Source: Ulva prolifera (lineage: Eukaryota; Chlorophyta; Ulvophyceae; Ulvales; Ulvaceae). Taken from it: a stretch of DNA of 64,000 nt. Positions 8,111 to 18,440 of this stretch are shown here, piece by piece (the first letter of the stretch is position 1; every line of letters begins with the position of its first letter). The translations under genes were made by a program, and so were the position numbers. Location of the stretch: positions 8,231,836-8,295,835 of the forward strand of contig CM041198.1 in NCBI GenBank assembly GCA_023078555.1, written 5' to 3'. The notes under the pieces were generated by a model. The model was not told the origin of the DNA, searched no databases, and was given only the letters and a program-made list of their open reading frames with translations.

Positions 8111-10686
8111 ATGGGCATGCGATCAACACGCCGTGCCCAGTGCAGGCACCCGGATTCGGCGACCGCCCGCAGCAACACCGTGGACGCATACAAACGGAGC
8201 CAAGTCACCAGCCCTTACGTGAGCGACAGTAGAGGCAGTAGCTACACGAGTCTATCGAAGCAGGCTCAGGTTTACAGCAGGTGGGCTGCCAGTCGTTTTC
8301 TTGAGAGTGTGTACCGCGTGCGACGGACGGAATGCGTGAACCTTCTGGGAAGTCTTACTGCGTGCAGTCACTCGGGGGTACAAACTCGCCGGACGTCGGC
8401 AAGGAACCAGCCGGGCTATGGACACGAGGCCATCACCTCCTCCGCTGCTTCGCCCAGTGTGGTGTCACAATACCTGCCCCGCCAGAGCAGAACGACCATG
8501 TACCCAAGCGCTCTCACTGCCATCCCCTCAGGCAGCCACACGGTCCACCACCCCTCCGAATCCCGCGTCTCTGTCTCCCATGCGACCTCTCACCGACGCC
8601 GCTCCGCCAGCGCGAGCCGGGTCGCTGCGATCAGCGCGTCCAAGCCCGATGCAACAGCGGCCGCAATGACAGCCCTCCAGGAGTCGCTGACCGATCACCA
8701 CATGACACTCTCCGGCAGTTCCTCCCGCCGGTCGTCCGGCACCGTCCGTTCCTCCCCGCACAGCGACCCCCGCGGCAGCCTCACCTACTCCGTCTCGCGC
8801 CAGCTCGCCCCGCCCTTCCCCGCCCACCACCACTCTTTCACCGACACGCAGCGCCGGCTTGCCAGCCACAAGGTCCCAGACCTCACAGCGCCGCTCGGCA
8901 GCACGACCCGCAGCGTCGCCGCCTCGCGCTCCCGCACCCAGCCCCTCAGCCCGCATGCCCTGGCCGGCAAGGCCCCCGCGGACTCGTCCGCCAACTCGCT
9001 CCGCTCGTGCTCCACTGCCATGCATGACGCCGGCGCGACGGCAGCGTCGATGATGTCGACGCTGTCCATCGGCTCCGCGATGAGCACGGCGTCACCGCAA
9101 GCGCTGCGCCGCCCGGCCTCTGCGACGCGCCCCGACCGGCAGCGCTCGGATGCCCTCATGGACACCTCGAGCAGCGGCGCGTCGTGTGGTTGCACGTGCA
9201 GCCCGACAATCGCGACGGCCATGCAGCGGCGGCACGTGGAGCGTCTGCCGCCGCTCGAGATGCTGCAGCGCCTCGGCGGCGTGCCTGGCCTGCACAACCT
9301 CGGCAACACGTGCTTCATGAACAGCGTGCTGCAGTGCCTCGCCGCCGTACCCGACGTGCTGCGCTTCGTGCTCGGCGGCCACGCGGAGCCCACCGTCCGC
9401 GACGCCACCGCCGCGCCGGCCTTCAAGCGCCTGCTGCTCGAGTTTGCCGTGACCCCCGGGGGGCACACCGTCGTCCCCCGCCCCATCCGCGACGCCGTGC
9501 GCCCCCTCTCACCACTCCGCCCCCCCACTGTGCCTGCCGGTCCTGCCCACCCCGGCACTGCAGTGCTCTGTGTTGTAAGATTGGCGGTTCGATCGTGGGG
9601 CTCCGCCGTGACACGCTGGCGTGGCGTGCAGATGGCGCGGCTGGACCGGCGGTGGGGCGCGGGCAGCCAGCAGGACAGCCACGAGTTCCTGCTCGCGCTG
9701 CTGGAGCGGCTACAGGCGGAGTGCGACCGCACGCCCGGCAAGCCCAAGTACCGCGAGCTGCCGGGCGAGGGCTCCACGGGCGAGCAGGCCGCCGCCGCCG
9801 CCGCGTACGCTCGCGAGTGGAGCAACTCCTGGGTCGACGACTGCTTCGGTGGCCTCCTGCAGGCACGGCCCTCCCCCCTCGCAGTGCCACCACTCCCACC
9901 CAGGCGCTGCCGAAGCAGCCGGGCTGACATATACGATCGGCTCACGCCGCTGCATGACTGCACAGAGCACACGTGCTACGAGAGGCGCTTTGTTCAGCAA
10001 CACTGCATGAGGTCCACTCAATCGCTCCCTCCCTGTGTTGCTGCCTGCCCTCCTGGTCGCCAGGGTGTCGCGTGACGGCGGGCGGCGTGTGTGTGCAGAG
10101 CACGGTGCAGTGCCGGGAGTGCGGTGCTGAGAGCCACTGCTTCGATGCGAGCATGGACCTTGGGCTGCCAGTGCCGCAGGGTGGCGGCGGCAGTGCGGTG
10201 CCGCTGGAGCAGTGCCTGCGTGCCTTCACGGAGCGTGAGGCGCTCGACGCGGTGTACCGCTGCGACCGCTGCGGCACCGACACCCGCCGCTGGAAGGCCC
10301 TACGCGTGTACACGCCCCCCCGCACGCTCGTGCTGCACCTAAAGCGCTTCAGCCACCGCAGCAGCGGCGGCGCGGCGGCGCTCGGGCGGCGGGCGCAGTT
10401 TGCCACGATGCGCAAGGACGCCACGGAGGTCGTCGTGCCGGCACGCCTCAACCTGGAGCCCTTCTGCAACCCCGCCGGCCTGCGCGCGAGCCAGCAGGGG
10501 GCGGAGTACAAGCTCATCGCGGCGAGCGAGCATGTCGGCGGCATGGGCGGCGGCCACTACACGGCGACGGTGCGCGAGCCGCTGCGCCGCACGTGGCTGC
10601 ACTGCAATGACGCCACCGTCACGCCCGCCGCGCGCCCCGACGGCCGCTCCTCCTCCGCCTACGTCCTCTTCTACCGCCTCATATGA
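8111..10686 (+). CDS. Ubiquitin-specific protease (USP family), three exons
   Basis: A cysteine protease that would remove ubiquitin from substrates. The exons are 8111-9496, 9632-9862 and 10099-10686, all phase 0, giving 734 residues. The first 380 or so residues are Ser/Pro/Arg-rich and probably disordered. The USP domain begins at about 390 with the Cys box (GLHNLGNTCFMNSVLQCLA, catalytic Cys about 401), then GSQQDSHEFLLALL. Two CxxC pairs (CRECG, CDRCG) form the zinc-binding part of the fingers. The His box is GMGGGHYTATV (His about 692), followed by WLHCNDATV. The architecture resembles USP36/42 and plant UBP23-type enzymes. Intron 1 is 135 bp, a multiple of three and without an in-frame stop, so retention would keep the frame. 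Intron 2 has a GC donor. The ATG at 8111 is the first in the frame, and the true start could lie elsewhere. Confidence 0.85.
9863..10098 (+). other. GC-AG intron in the USP gene
   Basis: Conserved FGGLLQ is followed by CAG|GCACGG, and coding resumes at 10099 after GTGTGCAG with STVQCRECG, as expected in USPs. No GT donor nearby keeps both sequence and phase. This is therefore read as a GC-AG intron. Confidence 0.7.
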
Positions 10687-11300
10687 GGCAGCCCCCGCGG
10701 CGGCCCGCGCGCCAACTGCTGCATGGGTCAGCATGAGGCGCGTGGTGTGGCGAACATGGCGCGGGGGCGGGAGGGGGGGAGGGGGGGGTGCACGCTGTGG
10801 GGTGATGTGACGAGGCATGGTGTTCTGGGCACCAGTGTAGAGGTTGTGTGTACTGTAGATATGCAGGCGTGGCCGTGAGGGCAGCCGGGCTGGCGCGCCG
10901 CGCCCCGGCCCTGGTACCACGGGGGCTCGGTGGTGGCAGGCTCCGAACGGTGGGGCTCGGCCGCCGGCATGCGAATAATTGAGCCTGCGCAGAATAAGGA
11001 GCCGCTCAGCAGGCGCAGCGGCTGGCAGGCGCAGGACGGTGTAGAGTAGATGCTGTGCACAGCGCGCCCGTGGGTGATGGCCATCCAGTGAGCGTTTTTT
11101 CTAGGGTTGTGCATGCGTGTGGCCCAGGCGCGGTCCGCGGCGGTGCCGGTTGCGGCATGGTTGCGCAACCAACACGGGAGGGATGGCCAGCCAGCGTCGT
11201 CTGGCGCAGCTTTGTGACCCCGAGCAGATATTCACAGCTTTGTAATCCGAAGAATGTACCAAAATGGTCATCGGGCGGCCAATGACACAATCTCATATTT
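10687..11300. other. Spacer downstream of the USP gene, with G-rich tract
   Basis: No gene was recognised. At about 10763-10792 the plus strand carries several G runs (GGGGGCGGGAGGGGGG and following), which could form a G-quadruplex in the 3' region of the USP transcript. Confidence 0.4.
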
Positions 11301-12935
11301 CAGCTGGAGCCGTGCGCATTGGCCTCAGACGTGCCATGAGTGATGCCCGGACTCTGCAAGTGCACAAGGATGGCGGAAGGTAGAGTGGGAACCGCACGCT
11401 TTGTATGGTGTCTGGCGCAACGGTAGCAAGGTGCATGAGCAAGAGCCACTGCATGGCAGAATCTCTCACAACAGTTCCGCCTGTTTCAACCATCGACTCA
11501 GACTGCACTACTCAGGCTGTCGATATTGAATCAAATGCAGTACAAAAGATCGGAGCATTGTGTGGCAGGGCACCAGGACAGACACCGAAGCGTTGGAACC
11601 TTCAGCAGTAATCCAAAGACCACCTGATACATCCTCTCATTCCGAGAAATCAACCTCACGCACGCTGCAACACCATGGAAGGGCAAGGGCGTACTTCCCA
11701 GAACGTCTACTCTTGGACAAGACCAAACTTCAGAGATGTTGTCCGCAAACTCAACAAGCAGCTGCAACTCAGTCAACAAAAAAGTCCACAGAAGAGGATG
11801 CGGCTTGTCCACTTTTGTCACAAGAATGCTGAGTGGTGCTACAAGGTCAGTGCATAGATGATGACTGGAGGCTTTGACTAACGTCACCATGCAGCAACTG
11901 GTAGCATATTGGCAGCAAAGGGGGCACTATAGTCAGGCCTATCACCTGAGTACATGCTGCCACGGTGGAGCTGGTTTCACCTGATCCATGCAAGCTCACC
12001 CACCCGCAACTTACATGCATCTGCAGAATGGCCCAGCCAGCAAGGAGTCGGTCGACTGTACAGTGTGACGATGATGGGTGATGCCACAATAGGGAAGAAT
12101 CAACACAGAAATCTCATCTCGATGTCGTCGTTGCTGCTGCTGTTTCGTCGAGGGATCGTCCGAACTTGTGTGACAGCATGATCTTTGGATCGGTGTACAC
12201 TTGTAGTTTGTCATAATGAAGTCGCCACTATGCAAAGTGCTTAGCTTCATCCGCATCCTTGCAAGCATCCAGCTATTTGGCATGATACCCAAGTCTGCGT
12301 TCTGGCTCACTCATCTGCATGCTGAGATGTCTTTGCACCTACGATGCTATTGCTTGAAACAATAGCATTACGTGACAGCATCGTTTGACACAGCCCTTTT
12401 GTCAGCACAGGTTGCAATGGCCATTCACAGCTCATGCTATGTCTTCAGCACATTCAGAGACACTCAGAACCAGGAGCTCAGCCTCTCGCCATGCTGATAC
12501 CATCAGAAGGTTGGATTGTGTTGACTTACATGCAAAGAAGTCATACATGTCAGGGAACCAAGCTTCCCATGGAAGGCAACAGAATGCCACTACTCACCAA
12601 CCCACAACTCTTATACTTCGTTGTCTACTAGGTGTGGCTGCATTGACTAAACATGAGATCGTGCCACCCTCATTGCGTGAAGGTCCATGCTGCTGCCGCA
12701 TGGGATCAATAGCACTGATCAACTTGCATCGATCCCCACACCCGCTGCAGCGGTTGAACTTGGGATGAAAGAACAGGTTTAGGTGCTTCCCATCTTGAGC
12801 TTGTACAGAAAGTCCGGACAACTATGCCTCTCAATGGCAGCGCTTGCAGACGTTCCGAATCTGATCTTGGGAATGTCTACTGTGCATTTCACAGTTGTGC
12901 CACGTCCAGCGTGACAACTCGCACGTGCTGCTGCT
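11301..12935 (+). CDS. Candidate multi-exon gene, unidentified
   Basis: Several stretches read like real coding exons on the plus strand, although I cannot name the protein or fix all boundaries. One starts at an ATG in CACCATGG context near 11675 (residues MEGQGRTSQNVYSW and following) and runs to a donor AAG|GTCAGT near 11848. A second piece from about 11896 (QLVAYWQQRGHYSQAYHL) fits in phase after CAG. A third runs from about 12434 (LMLCLQHIQRHSEPG) to about 12630. A last one at about 12806-12900 ends in LGMSTVHFTVVPRPA and a stop. The composition is ordinary and less GC-biased than the neighbours. It could be one gene or unrelated pieces. Confidence 0.3.
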
Positions 12936-13042
12936 GCGGTCACGCAACACATGTGGCATGCCTGCTGCGGCTGCCTGGCCACAGCTCCGTCATGTGGGCT
13001 CCAGGCTAGGTGGCTGTGACGTCAGCTATCCACATGGCTTGA

Positions 13043-14005
13043 TTAGATGTAGCCCAGGATTTTGCAGGAGATGGCCAGCCCGCTGATGGCAACGATGATG
13101 TACAGGAAGTAGTTGTTTGCCATCGGCTGCATGGCACCAGAAAATCATGCAGAGGCTAGCAGGTGTGCTGCTACAACTTCATCATGGCAATGCTCATGTG
13201 ACGAGCATAGATACATGAGACTTGCTGTACAATGGGTCATGGTGAGGCACGGTTGCATGTTTGCCAAGCCTCCTGTCAGAAGATCGCAGGTTGATGCTGC
13301 CAGCAGTCTGACTTTCTAGGACCACGAACGGGCGCGATCCTATAGAAGATATCAAGGCATCATACCGTGTTTGCAGAGCCTCCCAGCTCCACATACTGCT
13401 TGCGAAGTTTCCTCTTCATGTCCTGCACATTCACCGTGTATTTGTTCCAAGATGTCTCCATGACGCAGCTGTTATGAACAAAATGTGTATTGCATGTGGC
13501 GAATGACTTGGATCGCTGTGCTGTTGATGCCAATGCCTGCATCGTGCGGCATGGATTCACAGGACACATCACCAGTGCTGCACTTCACATTAGGAGCAGA
13601 AGATCGCACGTCACTCATGGGGTCCTGCCTTGGCTTCTCTGATGCCTGCATGTTTTCGCGTGTGGAATTCCAGCTGTGGATACTCACCTTTTTTTGGTCG
13701 CCATGCTCGCCAGGTTCGCTGTCGAGTGACAGGTCGGATGCCAATCACATGCTACAGGCAACCACAAACCCAGTGACAATCTCACGAGAACGTAGGGAAC
13801 ATACTTCAAGCTCATCGATGTAATATGTGCCATCCGCGTTCTGCTTGGCTTCCTTCTTTTCCGCGTCTGGGATAGATACCTTGCCATCGCCTTCATTGTA
13901 CTCTCCTGTAACTTTCACCTCCGCACGCACGGAAACAATGCCACGAAGATTTTGCCTCGCCAGCCTTGTGCTGAGGCGCGTGCGTGCGATGCCGATGGCG
14001 TGCAT
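13043..14005 (-). CDS. Candidate plastid protein with C-terminal membrane segment
   Basis: Exon 1 (14005-13805) begins with an ATG and a Arg/Ser/Leu-rich segment ending VSVRAEVKV that looks like a plastid transit peptide. It then has an acidic/basic stretch (KVSIPDAEKKEAKQ) and ends YYIDELE before GAA|GTATGT. A short exon near 13751-13690 ends at a strong donor (AAG|GTGAGTATCC). A third exon, 13468-13366, encodes SWNKYTVNVQDMKRKLRKQYVELGG. The last exon, 13126-13043, encodes a hydrophobic helix (NNYFLYIIVAISGLAIS) and a stop. The first and last introns agree in phase, but the short second exon does not fit both sides, so one boundary is wrong or a small exon is missing. I do not recognise the family. 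A thylakoid or envelope location is inferred. Confidence 0.45.
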
Positions 14006-14437
14006 GGTGATGTTACTATGTCGCTGGGGTGTGTACTGTCTCGGGACAGAGATTACCAGAGGGTATCGTTTTGACGGCGGTCACTACATAAGAATAAAAT
14101 ACTCAGGAGTGGCCTTGTCGAACACGCCCCGTAGTCGGACTCGACTCCGGGAAGCGAGACTTTGTCCCTTGCTGTGCAGCCACCGATACGTTTGTGGCCA
14201 TAGCCACAGCTGGCGAACAGAATCTTCGCCAGATCCAAGGTGCACACCACATGTCGGCGTCAACATAAGTGCAACCGTCAGCCAACAGCCGTATTACAAC
14301 CTCCGGGAAATATCCCTCATCGCAAGGGACAACATAAACAAGTGAAATGGGGCTGCAACTAGCCTACAAGCAGCCCTCAGATCCGCCCAGGTGCCGCAAC
14401 TCACACCAGCGGCCCCAGGCCTCCACAAAGTATACAC
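14006..14437. other. Short spacer
   Basis: It lies between the start of the candidate plastid protein gene and the stop of the AK-GK gene. No motif was seen. Confidence 0.4.
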
Positions 14438-16957
14438 CTACAGCTTGGAGGTCTGCAGGTGGTCAATCACAAACTGCAGGGGGTCATCCGGCCGAGCGGC
14501 CGCGACAGCCAGCAGTGCAGCCTCCACTGCAGGCACGACCGTCGCCCGTAGGTACTCCTTCGTGCCGGCCGCCTGCTCCTCCCGCGGTGGAGCCGTCGCC
14601 GCCGCCGCTGCCGCCTCCATCGCTGCCGATGTCCCGGCGCCGGACGCCGGCGGGGAGACTTGGGCCGCCGGGGCGCTGCCGCTCGTTGCCGCATTGTCGG
14701 TGGGTGCGGTGATCAGGTCCGGCACGTGGGCGGCAATGGCGGCTTCGAAGCGGAGGTAGGCGGCCTCGAGGTTGTCGTTGACGATGACGGCGTCGGCAAA
14801 GCCGGTGGCCTCCGCGGCGGCGAGCTCGGCGTGAGCGTTCGCGAGGCGACGCTGCACGCGCTCCTCCGTCTCGGTGCCGCGGCCGCGCAGCCGCCGCTCG
14901 AGCTCTTCGTGCGACGGCGGCGCGATGAAGAGGAGCAGCGCGTGGCCGCCGTGCGGCCCCGCCCGCACCTGCTGCGCACCCTGCACGCACACCCCCGCCA
15001 CATCACCGTCTGCTACACAGTCACTGATTCAACCCGTAATGCGCGACGCGACGCCATGGTGCAGGGCGGCCGTTGACACATTGTTTGAACACTGCGCGCT
15101 GGTGCGCCCATGGCTGCTGGGAGCACGTGGCGGAAGCAATCACAGTATCTTCCACAATACACACGCACCAGGCCATGAGTGGCAAGCGCCAACCGGGCGG
15201 CCTGGCAGGCGGCGCAGCGACAGGAAGGGGGGGGGCGGGGGGGGGCGTGCCTGCACGTCGATGTCGAGGACGGCACACTTGCCGGCGGCCGCGACCGCGT
15301 GCACCGCGGCGGCCGACGTGCCGTACAGGTTGCCGTGCACCTCGGCGTGCTCGAGGAAGCGGCCCGCCGCGATGTCGGCCTCCATGTCGGCGCGCGCCGC
15401 AAAGTGGTAGTGCACGCCGTCCTGCTCACCCTCCCGCGGGCCCCGCGTCGTGTGGCTCACCTACATGCATGCCCGCCTCGAACCTGCGCCGCCTCACGTG
15501 GCGTGCGATGACGCGTAGACACCGACGCACGGCGTCCGAAGCGCTTGTGGCGCACCAAGGAACAAGAGAGAACAGAAAGGCAGGGAACTTCCACAGATTA
15601 TGTGCCAGTCCAGACACGGCACACCGCACAGGCACGGCAGGGCCAGTGTGGCTGCCGGGGCGCACGGTGAAGCCGAAGCGGTCGCCGTGGCGCTCCATGA
15701 GGCGCGCGATCAGGGTGCCCTTGCCGACCCCGGACGGCCCCACCACTACCACCGGCCGCAGCTGCCCCACCAGATCGTCCGGCCCCTCCGCGGCCTGTGC
15801 CGCTGCCTCCACAGGCCCGAGCAGGTCCCCAGCCGCCCCGGGGGCGGGCTCCGCTTGCGCCGGTGCGGCAGCAGCCTCGGGAGCGGCAGCAGCCTCGGGA
15901 GCGGCAGCTGGCTCCGCCGTGGTGGGTGGCTCCGTGGCACTGTCATCGAACGAGATGAGGTCGCCCACGCCACCCTCCGCCGGCGGCTCCGCCTGCGGTG
16001 TGTCCACCGCCAGAGTCTCCAGTGGCAACCCCAGCTCCTCTGCAAGTGCTCACCCTCAGATCGGGCAGTGCGGCAGTTCGCCTGTGGGGAGACGCATGTA
16101 GAGAGGGGGGAGGCCAGCACACCGTGGATCTGCAGGAACGCCGCGATCACGTCCGCCGCCACGTCGTCCAGCGGCCGGCTGTTGTCAAAGCGCAGGAGGC
16201 GGCCCTGCGACTCGAGCAGCTCGACGACGGGCACCGACGCCTCCCTGAAGAGGTCGAGGCGCTTCTGCATCGCCTCGGGCGTGTCGTCCACGCGGCCCCG
16301 CTGCAGCGCCCGCTGCAGCATGACGTCGTCCGGGCAGTCGAAGAAGGCCGCGGTGCGGGCCCTGCAGACGTGGCACTCAAAGGCCTCCACCTGGTCCAGC
16401 GCCCTGGGGAAGCCGTCGATGAGGAAGCGCTTGACAGGGCTGGCCTCCATCGCAGCTTGGAGCAGGCCTGCAGATGCTCGTCATGCAGTGCACAGGTTGT
16501 AAAGAGTGGCAGGTGTGGGGGATTCGCGGACCGGAGTTGCTCAGCCGGAGCACCAGCATGACTGGCACTCACCTAAAGTAATCTCTACCGGTACCATGCC
16601 TCCTTCGGCCATGATGTCCCGAAGCAGAGCTCCCTGCACGTCAAAGTACGTGTAAGCGCAGATTGAGGCTTGAAACGTGCCCTTCGGAGCCGATTAGCAT
16701 GCTTTGTCCAAGAGGAGGAAGGTGGTCAACCTGCTCAGTGCCTCGCTCGACTTCTGCACGAAATAGCTCCCCGGTGCTTAAGTGAGCCCATCCTAGAGCC
16801 TCGTGGATCTTCTGACAATGCGTTCCTTTGCCAGACCTGAATTTGAGCAGCGGATGTGGTTTGCACGATGACCTGATCGCATCGGATAGCAATGCCGAAG
16901 CCGCTCAACGCACCCCGGGCCCCCCAGAACGAAAACTACAACACAGTCCTCAAGCAT
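14438..16957 (-). CDS. Adenylate kinase-guanylate kinase fusion with C-terminal DPY-30 motif, seven exons
   Basis: The exons are 16957-16914, 16836-16731, 16633-16573, 16467-16123, 16039-15666, 15460-15251 and 14980-14438. Phases agree at every junction and give 560 residues. Residues 6-185 form a nucleoside monophosphate kinase: P-loop GGPGSGKGT split by intron 1, [15 protein letters not shown], and a short lid with RGRVDD, as in AK1 and UMP/CMP kinases. A Pro/Ala/Glu linker with DLISFDD (about 212) follows. Residues about 280-470 form a guanylate kinase: [20 protein letters not shown], the Glu/Tyr-rich GMP-binding segment and DIDVQ. The tail (about 519-556: EYLRATVVP, then RPDDPLQF) resembles the DPY-30/RIIa docking motif. 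Paired AK and GK domains and DPY-30 tails are known in axonemal proteins, so local GTP/ATP balance in a cilium is the likely role (inference). It is divergent from Y3IP1. Confidence 0.8.
14981..15250 (-). other. GC-AG intron in the AK-GK gene
   Basis: The guanylate kinase segment LDIDVQ ends in CAG and is followed by GCACGCCCC. Coding resumes with GAQQVR after GTGCGTGCAG at 14981. Family alignment and phase both place the donor at a GC dinucleotide. The intron also contains a long C-rich run close to its donor (C on the coding strand). Confidence 0.7.
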
Positions 16958-17353
16958 GTTGGCGGTCTCTGTGCGCTTGATTGCCGCTGCGCTCGTGGCG
17001 GGCCGAGTACTGCAAGGCGTATCACTTCAGCAAATGGGCATGCCGGTTCATGTCGCCTGTCTACACTTGTCGCATCTCTGCTGCGTCTTCAGATTGCGCT
17101 TGAGGGAGCGCTTGCGTCGGCATCGCATCTGTGAAGGCATCATGCCTCTAGCCACGCAGGCGTATGCATCACCTGGGCTGACCTCGTACATGCCCCGGGC
17201 AACTGCACTGCAGACGAAAAGCCAGATGCAAGGCAACCTATCTTAACGAAAAACAGTAGCGCAAGTTCGCCTGTACGTGCTTTCATGTGACATATTTGCG
17301 TAGGAGATTGCGTTGTCGCCACCCTGCTTCATGCCTCGGAGACCACCGGCACC
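16958..17353. promoter_or_regulatory. Shared divergent promoter region (AK-GK / Y3IP1)
   Basis: About 396 bp separate the two start codons. Both promoters and 5' untranslated regions must lie here unless there are upstream non-coding exons. I see no clear TATA box or other named element. Confidence 0.5.
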
Positions 17354-18440
17354 ATGCACGCGAGACAACCTGCAATGAGAGAAGCTCGCTGCCTGTCGTA
17401 TCGTGCAAATGTCTGCTTGCGGAAGCCCGTGCGGCGTGCGCCAGTTGCAGTGCGCGCAATTGTGGACGACGAGGAGATAGACGATAAAGTGGCGCAGTTC
17501 CTGGAGCAGCAGGACATGACAGAGCGAGGCCTAGAGAAGAAGGCTGAGCTGACGGAGGTCTACGGCCAGGACGAGGTCGACGACGAGCAGGCGAAGGCGT
17601 TCTGCCGCGACATCGTGCGAGTGCTGCGAATGCTGAAAGAGAAGCGAGACATGGAGCTGCGGGAAGTGAAGCTCGTGGTAGCCATCGAAGACCCACGGAA
17701 CGACGATGCCCGGAAGATGGGCATCGAGGACTCGTCCGGGGTGTCACGGGACGAGATGGCTGCAGCACTGGAGCAGGTGGCCGCGGGCCAGCTGCCCAAC
17801 GACCGCATCGCGCTGCGGGTGCTGCACGCCGAGATGATCAACTGGCCCTTCCTCGACAGCGACGAAAAGTCCGCCAAGTACATCCGCTTCGAGGCAAAAG
17901 GTGCGGCCCTCTCCTCCCGCCACTTCATCCGCACCCCCCCCCCCCCCCCCCCCCCCCCCATTGTGTTGCCACATCCCATTCTGCCTCATCCCTACATCGA
18001 CCTCCTGCGCAGAGCATGCATCCGCGCATCGACACTCGCCAATCCGGGCAGTGCGCCCACCACTCCCACGGCCCCGCAGCATGGCTACACACGAAAGCGG
18101 CCTTGCGACACGAAACCCTGTGGTGTCTGTGATGTGTCACACCAATAGACTCACGCACCAACGAACACGGCAAAGCCGCCACGGCGGTCCCACAACGATC
18201 TATGAAGACGTGGCTGGTGGTGCTGCAGCGGAGGGCGAGCCGGACGAGGACGACGAGAACCCGGGCTTCCGGGACCCGCAGAAGGTGATCACCGGGCGCG
18301 ACCCGAAGGAGAAGCCGCAGGGCATCGCGGACATGCTACCGGAATGGGTCGGCTACAGCGGCCTCTACGCCATCACGCTCGTCCCCGTCTTCATCCTCGG
18401 CACCACCGTCGCCGTCCTCTTCTTCAGCTCCCTCAAGTGA
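17354..18440 (+). CDS. Y3IP1: Ycf3-interacting protein 1 (photosystem I assembly)
   Basis: Homologue of Y3IP1/CGL59, a thylakoid protein that helps Ycf3 assemble photosystem I. Exon 1 (17354-17900) starts with a basic transit peptide (to about VAVRAIVDDEE). An acidic helical region with the conserved core EDSSGVSRDEMAAALEQV and NDRIALRVLHAEMINWP follows. Exon 2 (about 18190-18440) encodes an acidic stretch, then MLPEWVGYSGLYAI and a single membrane helix ending FFSSLK, the usual end of the family. The donor is AAAG|GTGCGG. The acceptor is not settled: AG at 18174-18175 is out of phase with that donor, so a small extra exon or another site is needed. The intron carries a run of about 26 C near 17934-17959. 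Identification is from remembered sequence. Confidence 0.8.
17933..17959 (+). repeat. Poly-C tract in the Y3IP1 intron
   Basis: A run of about 26 cytosines lies shortly after the 5' splice site. Similar but shorter C runs lie near the donors of the USP and AK-GK introns. Its exact length may be unreliable. Confidence 0.9.

Noticed and set aside
8528-9972. Minus-strand frames of up to 395 codons over the USP gene
   Set aside because: They are shadows of the GC-rich coding strand, where the Cys and His boxes of the protease are found.
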